A DNA stretch of 12,835 nt from Actinobacteria bacterium ATB1 (GTDB lineage Bacteria; Actinomycetota; Acidimicrobiia; UBA2766), in contig QWHP01000029.1 of NCBI GenBank assembly GCA_021404985.1, positions 1 to 12,835 of the forward strand, in the 5' to 3' direction. Below, in pieces: positions 1-7,138 of the stretch. A program made the position numbers and the translations under genes. Under the pieces are notes generated by a model. The model searched no databases. It was not told where the DNA came from and was given only the letters and a program-made list of their open reading frames with translations. The first letter of the stretch is position 1, and the number at the start of each line of letters is the position of its first letter.

Positions 1-500
1 CAGACCACGATACACCGATGCTCACCGCCCTGCGTATGCCGGCCGTTCCCGCTGTCTTCGGCTTCGACCCCTTGATCCAGGTGGTGCACGTGGAGGACTG
101 CGTGTCTGCGCTCGCGTACTCCGTCCAGGCCGACCTGCCAGGCATCTACAACGTCGCAGCCGATGGCATGATCCCTTGGAGCGAGATGCGTGCCATCCTC
201 GGCAAGCCGCCCCTTTGGTTGCCTCCGATGGGAACCCAGGCGACGGCAGGCTGGCTGCGGCGGGCACGTCTCTTGGACTTGCCGGACGAGCTCCTTTCCC
301 TGCTTCGTTTCGGGCGCGGTGTCGACAACTTGCGCTTCAAACAGGCGGGTTTCACATATCGGTACTCGACGGTCGACTGCCTCTACGACTTCGCGGAGGG
401 TTTGCGGTTGCGTCGTGTGATCGGCGAAGCGGAGGAACCGACGTACGAGTACCAGAGCGACCTCGAGCAGTTCCTCCACCGACACACCAGGGTCCCCTGA
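1..500 (+). CDS. NAD-dependent epimerase/dehydratase (extended SDR), 3' part only
   Basis: The gene is cut by the left window edge. The frame is open from base 3 and ends at TGA 498-500, giving about 165 C-terminal residues. What is visible is the substrate-binding half of an extended short-chain dehydrogenase. A segment ending in FGFDPLIQVVHVEDC matches the typical 'dP..Q.vHv.D' strand-helix after the Rossmann core, followed by a 'GIYNVAADG' strand that is also characteristic of these epimerases. The Rossmann nucleotide-binding Gly motif and the YxxxK catalytic pair would lie upstream, outside the window, so activity cannot be judged. The ATG at 18 is an internal Met, not the start, because the reading frame and family similarity continue upstream of it. 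The gene is convergent with the alpha/beta hydrolase, with only 11 bases between the stops. The substrate is unknown. Its placement beside a hydrolase and a WS/DGAT makes a lipid or sterol-like substrate possible, but that is inference. Confidence 0.85.
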   Translation, partial: DHDTPMLTALRMPAVPAVFGFDPLIQVVHVEDCVSALAYSVQADLPGIYNVAADGMIPWSEMRAILGKPPLWLPPMGTQATAGWLRRARLLDLPDELLSLLRFGRGVDNLRFKQAGFTYRYSTVDCLYDFAEGLRLRRVIGEAEEPTYEYQSDLEQFLHRHTRVP

Positions 501-511
501 GAGCCGGTCTG

Positions 512-1708
512 TCAGGGCATGAAGCCGATGGATTCGAGGAACTCCGCGAGGCGCCTCTCGTAAGCGGCTCTGTCCAGATGGATCTGGTGCGAGCCACGTC
601 GCCAAACGATCTCTGTTGCCCAGTGTTCCCGGAGGAGAGACGAGTGGTAGGGCTTCACGAGACTGTCCTGGGACGCTGCGACGATCATGAGCCTGTCCCT
701 GTCGAGCAGGACCGGATGCTGGAGTGGGGTGTGGCAGGCCATGTGCCGCCTCAGGTCGGCTATGTCCCAACCGATGGTGGAGAGCATGCGCGGCAGCACG
801 CGGCCGAAGGGAAACAGATCTGTCACGAGATCCGCGAGGCTGACCGGTGCGGCAACGGGGATCGCGAAGGCGGGACGCGGGTCTACCGACGCGAGCAGCG
901 CGGTGAGGTATCCACCGAGGCTCACACCCTTGATCCCGACCTGGGGAGCCCCCCGATCGAGGAGTAAGGAGATGAGGGACCTGATGTCGGAGATCGAGTG
1001 GGCAATGACCTCGGCGAGATGCGCCATGTCGAGGCTCAGGTAGCTCCAGCCATCGATCAGTGTCGCACGAGCGCCGTGGTAGGGAAGCTGTATGAGGACC
1101 ACGTCGTAGCCGTCCACGTAGAGGCGCCGAACGTCGAAGAACTCGACGTTGATGACGTGGTAGCCGGCTTGGAGCCCGTGCACGCACACGATCGTCGGGC
1201 GGGGTCCTTCGGCGTGGCGCCACCAGCGAGCGTGAACGGTTCTGTTGCGTACGTCCGCAAGGTACTCGTCGCGCAGGGCAGGGTTCACTGGAACAAACGT
1301 GCTCGGGTAGCGAACGTCGGTGACGGTGCCCTTCCCGGGTGTCGCAAGCAGGTGCCTGGTTCTCGAGACGTCGACATCCGAGGGAACGGGCGGCTCGGCG
1401 AAGAACGCGCTCGCGTCCGCCAGATACGCGGGGTCGGCGTAGAAGGCCCACCGGTCGACCAGTCTCCTTCCCGCGACCAAGCCGTTGGTGAGTACGTCCG
1501 GGGATCCGGCGACCAGCAGGGCCGAGACCGGGAGCGCGAGGACTCTCCCCAGTGCGTCGGTCAGTCCTGCGATGGTGCAGCGGGCCGTCGAGGTGTCGGG
1601 GGGACATTGCGCTGAGCGCGCGACGTCCACGTCATACCGACGGGTCCAGACGGTCGCCTTGCCCGCCGGACGTGCCGTCCGTATGGGCAAAACGGAACCC
1701 TCAGTCAT
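512..1708 (-). CDS. alpha/beta hydrolase-fold protein, 398 aa
   Basis: This is a predicted serine hydrolase with the complete catalytic set visible. In numbering from the ATG at 1708, these are an oxyanion-strand HG in 'CVHGLQ' (about 177-178), the nucleophile elbow GVSLGG with Ser263, an acidic residue Asp348 in 'ASQDSL', and His374 in 'GSHQIH'. The first ~130 residues lie ahead of the hydrolase core and resemble no domain I recognise. I prefer the ATG at 1708 because AAGGGG lies about 9 bases upstream; an in-frame GTG at 1735 would add 9 residues but has no visible ribosome binding site. There is no clear signal peptide or membrane segment, so it is probably cytoplasmic. The gene is divergent from the WS/DGAT gene with 82 bases between starts. 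A lipase, esterase or thioesterase role in acyl-ester metabolism fits the context but is not proven. Confidence 0.85.
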   Translation of the reverse strand: MTEGSVLPIRTARPAGKATVWTRRYDVDVARSAQCPPDTSTARCTIAGLTDALGRVLALPVSALLVAGSPDVLTNGLVAGRRLVDRWAFYADPAYLADASAFFAEPPVPSDVDVSRTRHLLATPGKGTVTDVRYPSTFVPVNPALRDEYLADVRNRTVHARWWRHAEGPRPTIVCVHGLQAGYHVINVEFFDVRRLYVDGYDVVLIQLPYHGARATLIDGWSYLSLDMAHLAEVIAHSISDIRSLISLLLDRGAPQVGIKGVSLGGYLTALLASVDPRPAFAIPVAAPVSLADLVTDLFPFGRVLPRMLSTIGWDIADLRRHMACHTPLQHPVLLDRDRLMIVAASQDSLVKPYHSSLLREHWATEIVWRRGSHQIHLDRAAYERRLAEFLESIGFMP

Positions 1709-1790
1709 CGACGCTTGCCCCTTCGCGAGAATCACCGGTCACAATATGGTTGCACATCACGACCCGAGGTTCAGCACCCGGAGGCCCACC
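1709..1790. promoter_or_regulatory. divergent promoter region, hydrolase / WS-DGAT
   Basis: This 82-base gap separates the starts of two divergent genes, so both promoters or a shared operator should lie in or near it. It is more AT-rich than its surroundings around 1736-1755. TATGGT (1745-1750, plus) and TATTGT on the minus strand are TANNNT-type -10 candidates. I see no convincing -35 element for either. GGAGG at 1780-1784 is the ribosome binding site of the WS/DGAT gene. Confidence 0.4.
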
Positions 1791-3173
1791 ATGGACCGCC
1801 TGACACCACTGGACTCCTCCTTCCTCTACGTGGAGGACGCCACGTTCCCCATGCACATCGGCTCGGTCGGGGTGTGCACGGGCCCACCCCCGGACTACGA
1901 CGAGTTCGTGAGGCGAATAGCGGCAAAGCTCGAGCTCGTGCCACGGTATCGCCAGAAGATACGGTTCGTCCCTCTGCAGATGGGGAGGCCCGTCTGGGTG
2001 GACGATCCGCACTTCAACATCGAGTACCACATCCGCCGCACCGCCCTCCCCTCCCCAGGTGGACCCGAAGAACTCAAGTCCCTCGTCGGGCGAGTCATGA
2101 GCCAGCACCTCGACCGCCACAGACCTCTCTGGGAGACCTGGATCGTCGAGGGGCTACCCGACGACCGGTGGGCCGTCCTCATGAAGGCGCACCACTGCAT
2201 GGTGGACGGCATAGCGGGCAGCGATCTCATGGCGGTGATCTTCGACCTCGGGGCGGCCGATCCCGCACCTACCGAGCTGCGGCGCTTCGATGCGGCACCG
2301 GAGCCCTCGGACTGCCGCCTGCTGGCGGAGAGTCTCAAGGATTTCGCCTTCATGCCGCGTGAGCAGGTTCGTCTCGCACGGTCTCTGGCGTCGATCCCGG
2401 TGCAGACCCTCGCCGAGATCGGTCGCGGTATCCGGAACTGGTTTCAGGTGGCCCGGCCCACAGCAGTGACGTCGCTGTCCGGAGACGTGGGGCCACACCG
2501 CCGATGGGAATACGCCGAGATGGACCTGGATGCGGTGAAGCGTATCGCCCACACCACGGGCGGTACGGTGAACGACGTCGTGATGGCGGTCGTGGCCGGT
2601 GGATTCCGGGATCTACTTCTGTCCCGCGGCGACGACATCACTCGGGCGGAGGTGCACGCTTTCGTTCCTGTGTCGGTACGCCGCGAGGACGAGCGCGGCT
2701 CACTCCACAACAGGGTGTCGGGGATGGTGGCAACCTTGCCTGTCAGCGTCGCCGACCCCCGTGAACGTCTCGCTCGCGTCCGGGACGGAATGCGCTCGCT
2801 CAAGGACTCGGGCGAGGTACTCGCAGGGGAGATCGTCGAGGAGCTCTCTGCCTTTGTGCCCCCTTTGTTGCTCGCCCTCGGGGAGCGTGCAGCGTTGGGA
2901 CTTGCCGGCCGCAATCTCACGACGGTCGTCACGAACGTCCCCGGCCCTCAGTTCCCTCTGTACGCGGGTGGAAGAAAACTCGAGGAGCTCTATCCCTACG
3001 TCGGACTCGGTCCTGGGATGCGCATCAATGTCGCCGTCCTTTCCTACGACGGCGGTGTGGGCTTCGGGGTGACCGGCGACTGGGAGACCGCCCCCGACCT
3101 CGCGATACTGCGCCGAGGCATAGTCGACGCCCTCGAGGCCCTACTCGAGACAGTGGGCGCAGCGCCCCCCTAG
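1791..3173 (+). CDS. wax ester synthase/diacylglycerol acyltransferase (WS/DGAT), 460 aa
   Basis: This bifunctional acyl-CoA:alcohol/diacylglycerol acyltransferase of the actinobacterial WS/DGAT (Tgs/AtfA) family makes storage wax esters or triacylglycerol at the membrane or lipid-body surface. The N-terminal family opening 'LTPLDSSFLYVED' is present. It is followed by PLW (112-114), the catalytic HHxxxDG as HHCMVDG (134-140, His135 being the expected base), 'GPHRRW' (234-239), the ND motif (261-262) and the C-terminal 'TNVPGP' segment. The length matches the usual 450-480 aa. The ATG at 1791 is chosen because GGAGG sits six bases upstream and the protein begins exactly where the family does, although the frame is open further upstream to about 1485. 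The stop is 64 bases from the converging DUF3866 gene. Substrate preference (wax ester or TAG) cannot be read from the sequence. Confidence 0.96.
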   Translation: MDRLTPLDSSFLYVEDATFPMHIGSVGVCTGPPPDYDEFVRRIAAKLELVPRYRQKIRFVPLQMGRPVWVDDPHFNIEYHIRRTALPSPGGPEELKSLVGRVMSQHLDRHRPLWETWIVEGLPDDRWAVLMKAHHCMVDGIAGSDLMAVIFDLGAADPAPTELRRFDAAPEPSDCRLLAESLKDFAFMPREQVRLARSLASIPVQTLAEIGRGIRNWFQVARPTAVTSLSGDVGPHRRWEYAEMDLDAVKRIAHTTGGTVNDVVMAVVAGGFRDLLLSRGDDITRAEVHAFVPVSVRREDERGSLHNRVSGMVATLPVSVADPRERLARVRDGMRSLKDSGEVLAGEIVEELSAFVPPLLLALGERAALGLAGRNLTTVVTNVPGPQFPLYAGGRKLEELYPYVGLGPGMRINVAVLSYDGGVGFGVTGDWETAPDLAILRRGIVDALEALLETVGAAPP

Positions 3174-3237
3174 CAGGCTGTTCCCAGGGCCCTGAGCCTC
3201 AGCCAACGACCTGCTTCACGCCATCCGTGGAGTCCGG

Positions 3238-4332
3238 TCACTTCCCGGACTTGACAGCCCGGACACCGGCATGCACCCCGGCGGCTGCACCGGCCAGCCA
3301 GAAGACGGGGTCTTGGTCGATATGGCGCCCCATCGACGTGGGATGCACACCCTCGGCCCCGAGGATGTCGAGGGCGCAGCCGGGATCGACTTCGACGACG
3401 GTGTGGCCGGCCCCACTGCCGGTGACGTCGCGCAGGATCTCGCTTACGGCCGGATGCATCCCGGCGGGTACGACCACCTCGACACTCGGGTCGAGGCATG
3501 GGGTCACGCGTAGGACCTCGAGAGAGTGGTGGCTGACCCCCCGGTGACGCTCCCTGGGGTCGGCCTCCGACACGCGGAGACATGCGACCGGCACACCCCC
3601 GAGCGCAGCCGTCTCTACAAGGATGGACACGACCTCCCGTGCCGTCGTTGCCCAAGGACTTCCGGTCCCCACTATGCCGGGGCCCATGGCAACCACGGCG
3701 ACATCCGCTCCGGAGGCGCGGGCGGCGAGCAGGGCGGACGCCACGGTAACGGCCTCGAGATCACCCCCGAACGCGTGTCCCGCTGTCACGGTCGTCGTGA
3801 GGAGACCGGCAGTCGTCAGGTCCGCAACGAGGTCGGAGAGCGGAAGTGGGAGCGCGGCACCGTCCGTCATGACGTATGCGAGGCGCAGAGGTCTCTCAGG
3901 GGGCGACGCATGGCGTACTCCGGCGCTCACTCCCGCGACGAGGGAGTGGAGTCCGGCAGCCACCACAGGCATGCCGCCCAGATCACCGTCCTGCATGGCC
4001 ACGTGCAGGGGCGAGGCGTCCTCGGACGCTGCAAGCACATCGTTCTGGAGTGAGGTGTATCGGAGTTTCATGATGTGTCCCGGCGAGACGTTCTCGAAGT
4101 CGCGCCGCGAGAGGCACCAGTGCACGACGTGCCAGCCCCCCGTGCCGAGACCGAGGTCCACCCCCGTCGTGTTGCAGACGACCTCGTCGCCGACGTCGAC
4201 GGGGCCGGTCAGCTCTGGATAGTTGAGGGCACGGCTCACCTCCGTATCGCGGTCAAGCAGGACTCCGAGCCGTTGCAGTCCACGCCGCTCGGAGAGGATC
4301 TCCGTCACCCGTCCCGTGTGGTATCTGGGCAC
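3238..4332 (-). CDS. DUF3866 family protein, 364 aa
   Basis: I recognise this as a DUF3866 protein, a conserved family without an assigned reaction. Supporting segments are 'GHIMKLRYTSLQ' (85-96), 'YVMTDGAALPL' (153-163) and the glycine-rich 'GPGIVGTGSPWATT' (217-230), which looks like a phosphate or nucleotide-binding loop but is not a Walker A. The N-terminal ~75 residues ('NTTGVDLGLGTGGWH', 54-68) look like a small beta domain. No signal peptide or obvious membrane helix is present. The start is GTG at 4332; there is no good Shine-Dalgarno, and another in-frame GTG lies eight codons in, so the exact start is uncertain. The gene lies downstream of pafA on the same strand across a 141-base gap with two hairpins, so it may be read through from pafA or have its own promoter. 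A link with protein turnover is suggested only by position. Confidence 0.85.
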   Translation of the reverse strand: MPRYHTGRVTEILSERRGLQRLGVLLDRDTEVSRALNYPELTGPVDVGDEVVCNTTGVDLGLGTGGWHVVHWCLSRRDFENVSPGHIMKLRYTSLQNDVLAASEDASPLHVAMQDGDLGGMPVVAAGLHSLVAGVSAGVRHASPPERPLRLAYVMTDGAALPLPLSDLVADLTTAGLLTTTVTAGHAFGGDLEAVTVASALLAARASGADVAVVAMGPGIVGTGSPWATTAREVVSILVETAALGGVPVACLRVSEADPRERHRGVSHHSLEVLRVTPCLDPSVEVVVPAGMHPAVSEILRDVTGSGAGHTVVEVDPGCALDILGAEGVHPTSMGRHIDQDPVFWLAGAAAGVHAGVRAVKSGK

Positions 4333-4379
4333 CGCGGGACACTACCGCGCCGCATAGCCCCTCAACCCCACGCAACCCC

Positions 4380-4426
4380 ACGTGGGCGGATCCTGCCATC
4401 ACAGAGGTGTCCCGATCCGCCCACGT
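4380..4426. repeat. perfect 13-bp inverted repeat between pafA and the DUF3866 gene
   Basis: The arms ACGTGGGCGGATC (4380-4392) and GATCCGCCCACGT (4414-4426) are exact reverse complements around a 21-base spacer. As RNA this forms a strong GC-rich stem on either strand; as DNA it could be an operator for a dimeric regulator upstream of the DUF3866 gene, whose start is about 48 bases away. There is no U-tract on either side, so a classical intrinsic terminator is not supported. Confidence 0.7.
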
Positions 4427-4437
4427 CAGGGGTGGGT

Positions 4438-4462
4438 GCCTCGCCGGCGGAGCCGGCGAGGC
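4438..4462 (-). terminator. candidate transcription terminator hairpin after pafA
   Basis: GCCTCGCCGGC (4438-4448) pairs perfectly with GCCGGCGAGGC (4452-4462) around a three-base loop. This makes an 11-bp, nearly all-GC stem that begins 11 bases after the pafA stop codon. The position and stability fit a 3'-end hairpin. The lack of a following U-tract is common in high-GC actinobacteria, but it leaves the mechanism open: terminator, RNA-stabilising 3' stem or attenuator before the DUF3866 gene. Confidence 0.6.
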
Positions 4463-4473
4463 GGCGGGGTGGG

Positions 4474-5829
4474 CTACAGCGAGGCGATCAGGCGCTCGAC
4501 ACGCTCGTCGTGCGCCCGGAAGGGATCCTTGCAGAGGACGGTCCGCTGCGCCTGGTCGTTCAGCTTCAGATGAACCCAGTCAACGGTGAAGTCGCGGCGG
4601 CGCTCCTTGGCCCTCTTGATGAACTCACCACGGAGACGGGCCCGCGTGGTCTGCGGTGGCCGCAACACTGCGTCCTCGATGTCGGCGTCGTGCACGACGC
4701 GGTCCACGAGTCCCTTACGCTCCAACAGGTAGTAGATGCCCCTCTTGCGGTTCACGTCGTGGTACGCGAGGTCCATCATCGCGACCTTGGGATCGAGGAG
4801 GCTGAGGCCGTCACGCCCGCGTGCGGCCTCGATGATCCGGTGCTTGGCTACCCAATCGCACTCCCGATGCAGAGAGAGCGGGTCCTTCTCGAGCCCACGT
4901 ACGACGTGCTCCCACATGCCGAGCGCCTTCTCCTCCAGCGGCCCCAAGCCGCGGTGGTCGGCGTACTTGAGCGCGCGTTCGAGGTACTCGGTCTGGATCT
5001 CGAGGGCGGACGCCTCACGTCCGTTCGCGAGCCTTACCTTCCGGCGGCACGTGATGTCGTGGCTGATCTCACGGATCGCCCTGATCGGGTTCTCGAGGGT
5101 CATGTCTCGCATGACCGTGTCCTCCTCGAGCATCCGCAACAGGATCGACGTCGACCCAATCTTCAGGAACGTCACGTACTCGCTCATGTTCGAGTCGCCG
5201 ACGATGACGTGCAGCCTTCGGAACCGTTCGGCGTCGGAATGCGGTTCGTCGCGGGTGTTGATGATCGGCCGGCTCCTCGTGGTGGCCGAGGACACGCCTT
5301 CCCAGATGTGTTCGGCGCGCTGGCTGAGACAGAACATCGCTCCCCGTGCGGTCTGGAGGACCTTTCCTGCCCCCGCCCACACCTGGCGAGTGACGAGATA
5401 CGGGATGAGGACATCCGCATACTGCTGGAACTCACCGTGGCGGCTCATCAGATAGTTCTCGTGGCAGCCATAGGAATTGCCGGCCGAATCGGTGTTGTTC
5501 TTGAAGAGGTAGATCTCGCCCCGAATCCCCTCCTCCTGAAGCCTGGCCTCCGCGCTGGACAGCAGGCGCTCCAGGATCCGCTCGCCCGCCTTGTCGTGGC
5601 ATACGAGGTCGTAGATCGAGTCGCATTCGGGCGTGGCGTACTCGGGATGGCTGCCGACGTCGAGATACAGCCGAGCGCCGTTCTCGAGGAACACGTTGGA
5701 GGACCGGCCCCAGGACACGACACGGCGAAACAGATAGCGAGCCACCTCGTCGGGAGACAGCCTACGCTGACCACGCAACGTGCAGGTGACCCCGTATTCG
5801 TTTTCCAGTCCGAATATGCGACGGTCCAA
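4474..5829 (-). CDS. pafA: Pup-protein ligase PafA, 451 aa
   Basis: PafA uses ATP to phosphorylate the C-terminal Glu of Pup and joins it by an isopeptide bond to lysines of target proteins. It belongs to the glutamine-synthetase/gamma-glutamyl-cysteine-ligase-like carboxylate-amine ligase superfamily. The N-terminal GLENEYG (7-13) supplies the metal-binding Glu residues (Glu9, Glu11). Asp57 in 'LYLDVGSHPEYATPEC' is the conserved catalytic base. 'KNNTDSAGNSYGCHENYL', 'NTRDEPHSD' and 'RLHVIVGDSNMSE' are the family blocks it shares with Dop in this window. The Dop-specific insertion before the catalytic Asp is absent, which makes this PafA rather than a second Dop. The length equals the usual ~450 aa. 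The start is a TTG at 5829, with GGAG five bases upstream; no ATG or GTG gives the family N-terminus. It stands apart from the prc genes, behind a divergent small gene. Confidence 0.98.
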   Translation of the reverse strand: MDRRIFGLENEYGVTCTLRGQRRLSPDEVARYLFRRVVSWGRSSNVFLENGARLYLDVGSHPEYATPECDSIYDLVCHDKAGERILERLLSSAEARLQEEGIRGEIYLFKNNTDSAGNSYGCHENYLMSRHGEFQQYADVLIPYLVTRQVWAGAGKVLQTARGAMFCLSQRAEHIWEGVSSATTRSRPIINTRDEPHSDAERFRRLHVIVGDSNMSEYVTFLKIGSTSILLRMLEEDTVMRDMTLENPIRAIREISHDITCRRKVRLANGREASALEIQTEYLERALKYADHRGLGPLEEKALGMWEHVVRGLEKDPLSLHRECDWVAKHRIIEAARGRDGLSLLDPKVAMMDLAYHDVNRKRGIYYLLERKGLVDRVVHDADIEDAVLRPPQTTRARLRGEFIKRAKERRRDFTVDWVHLKLNDQAQRTVLCKDPFRAHDERVERLIASL

Positions 5830-5948
5830 TGCGGCTCCAGTGTAGGTGTGGTGTCCCCGGCCGAGATGCCAAGATCTCGTACCGGATGGCTGCAGGGCGG
5901 ATGTCGGGGCCGACGGCCGGAGTTGCGGCGTGACGCTACGATGGGCCC
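5830..5948. promoter_or_regulatory. divergent promoter region, pafA / EthD-like gene
   Basis: This 119-base gap carries the starts of two divergent genes. On the minus strand TACACT is a -10-like hexamer ending about nine bases before the pafA TTG, overlapping the region of its GGAG ribosome binding site. On the plus strand TACGAT (5937-5942) ends six bases before the ATG at 5949, the geometry expected for a leaderless transcript. Neither has a clear -35 element. Confidence 0.4.
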
Positions 5949-6299
5949 ATGCTCAAGGCGGTGATCCTCCTGCGTCGGCGGCCGGACCTCTCCCAGGAGG
6001 AGTTCTCGATGCACTTCCGCGTGCACATGCGGCCTCTCGTGGTCGACCTGCCCGGGGTTTCACGAATCGTCGTCTCCGAATGGGTGGCAGGGCCCGGAGG
6101 CAAGCCGGCCTACGACGGGATGGCCGAGTTCTGGTTCGAAGACATCGAGGCCGTGCAGACACTCGTGCAATCAGAGGAAGCGCGCGAGATCGAGTCGCGG
6201 ATGGCCGAGTTCGTGGACATGGAAGCCTACGAACCGTTCCTTACGGTCGAACACGAGGTCATGTTCGATCCCGTCACCAGAGAGCCCACGAAAGCCTGA
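5949..6299 (+). CDS. EthD-like small protein, dimeric alpha/beta-barrel fold, 116 aa
   Basis: This small soluble protein has the EthD/ferredoxin-like fold pattern. A first strand 'LKAVILLRR' is followed by helix 'SQEEFSMHFRVHMRPLV', with Phe19, His22 and His26 at the positions usually occupied by the F/W-x(2)-H-x(3)-H pattern. Then comes the LPG turn (34-36), a second strand and 'GMAEFWFEDIEAVQ'. Such proteins form dimeric barrels and occur as accessory or small degradative enzymes; no specific reaction can be given. There is no Shine-Dalgarno before the ATG at 5949, but a TANNNT box six bases upstream suggests leaderless translation. It is transcribed opposite to its proteasome neighbours, between pafA and prcA, and converges on prcA. 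Its role in pupylation, if any, is unknown. Confidence 0.75.
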   Translation: MLKAVILLRRRPDLSQEEFSMHFRVHMRPLVVDLPGVSRIVVSEWVAGPGGKPAYDGMAEFWFEDIEAVQTLVQSEEAREIESRMAEFVDMEAYEPFLTVEHEVMFDPVTREPTKA

Positions 6300-6337
6300 G
6301 GCGACGTCCTGCCGACGGTGCGACTGACGTCCCCCCC

Positions 6338-6389
6338 GGCCGGCCGCCCGAACCCGCCGGCCTGACCTTGGCAGGATCCCGGAGGTCAG
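6338..6389. terminator. candidate bidirectional terminator between EthD-like gene and prcA
   Basis: In the 86-base convergent gap, GGCCGGC (6338-6344) can pair with GCCGGCC (6356-6362) around an 11-base loop. A second weaker pairing, CTGACC (6362-6367) with GGTCAG (6384-6389), overlaps the prcA stop. The two would compete. No U-tract follows on either strand. The assignment rests on position between converging genes and on GC-rich pairing. Confidence 0.35.
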
Positions 6390-7138
6390 CCTTCTTCGGA
6401 CTCCTTGGCCGCCCCGTCGCCGGCGCCGCCGGGGGCGACCTCTTCCCCGCCGAGCTTCTCGGTGATCTCGCCGGCACCCATCCTGGCGAAGGCACGGCCT
6501 GGAGTCGTGCGGTCGAGCAGGGCGACCTCGAGGGAGCCGATCCCGATCGGGTTTCCCGACTGATCCGCCATCGCCTGTACGGCCTTCTGAAGAGCCCCAG
6601 CGTCCGTCATGTCCGGCTCGAACATCGCCTTCACACGCTCGAGCAACTCGTCGGCGGCGCCGCCCATGGTCACGACATCCTTCTCGTCGGAGATCTGACC
6701 GTCGAAGGTCACCCGGTAGAGCCGATCGGCACTGCCGTCCTCGTCCTCGGGCGATCCGACCTCTGCCACGAGAAGCTCGACCTCCATCGGCTTGAGCTCG
6801 TGGGTGAAGATCTGCCCGAGGGTCTGCGAGTAGACACCGGCGAGAGCCCGCGCGTTCACGTCCTCTCGGGAGTATGCATAGCCGGTCAGGTCCGCCCTGC
6901 GGACGCCCGCCACGCGGAGTGCCTCGAACTCGTTGTAGCGGCCCACCGCCGCGAAGGCGATCCGGTCGTAGATCTCCGAGACCTTGTGGAGCGTGGGCAT
7001 CGCGTTCTCCGCGACGAAGAGGATGCCTCGGTCGATCTGCCAGACAACGATCGAACGTCCCCTGGCGATCCCCTTGCGGGCGTACTCCGCGCGGTCCGCG
7101 AGAACCTGCTGCGGCGAGACGTAGAACGGCGCAGTCAT
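6386..7138 (-). CDS. prcA: 20S proteasome alpha subunit PrcA, 250 aa
   Basis: PrcA forms the outer heptameric rings of the 20S core, gates substrate entry and offers the pockets that receive the C-terminal tails of the activator ATPase. The bacterial alpha-subunit pattern is clear. The N-terminal gate segment 'PFYVSPQQ' precedes the H0 helix leading to RKGIARG (21-27). Next come 'LFVAEN' (40-45) and 'KVSEIYDRIAFAAVGRYNEFE' (52-72), then 'GYAYSREDV' and 'YSQTLGQIFTHELKPMEVELLVAEV'. It has no N-terminal Thr propeptide, as expected for a non-catalytic alpha subunit. The C-terminal ~20 residues are a Gly/Glu-rich tail that is probably disordered. The start codon overlaps the prcB stop by four bases (ATGA, 7135-7138), and GGGGAG lies upstream, so the two subunits are translationally coupled, consistent with 1:1 assembly. 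Confidence 0.97.
   Translation of the reverse strand: MTAPFYVSPQQVLADRAEYARKGIARGRSIVVWQIDRGILFVAENAMPTLHKVSEIYDRIAFAAVGRYNEFEALRVAGVRRADLTGYAYSREDVNARALAGVYSQTLGQIFTHELKPMEVELLVAEVGSPEDEDGSADRLYRVTFDGQISDEKDVVTMGGAADELLERVKAMFEPDMTDAGALQKAVQAMADQSGNPIGIGSLEVALLDRTTPGRAFARMGAGEITEKLGGEEVAPGGAGDGAAKESEEG

Noticed and set aside
1485..1790. Upstream extension of the WS/DGAT frame to about 1485
   Set aside because: It overlaps the divergent hydrolase gene, lacks family similarity, and the ATG at 1791 has a perfect GGAGG and the family N-terminus.
4075..5964. Long plus-strand open frame (about 630 codons) opposite pafA
   Set aside because: It is antisense to pafA, shows no domain, and follows the GC-driven third-position shadow pattern of high-GC DNA.
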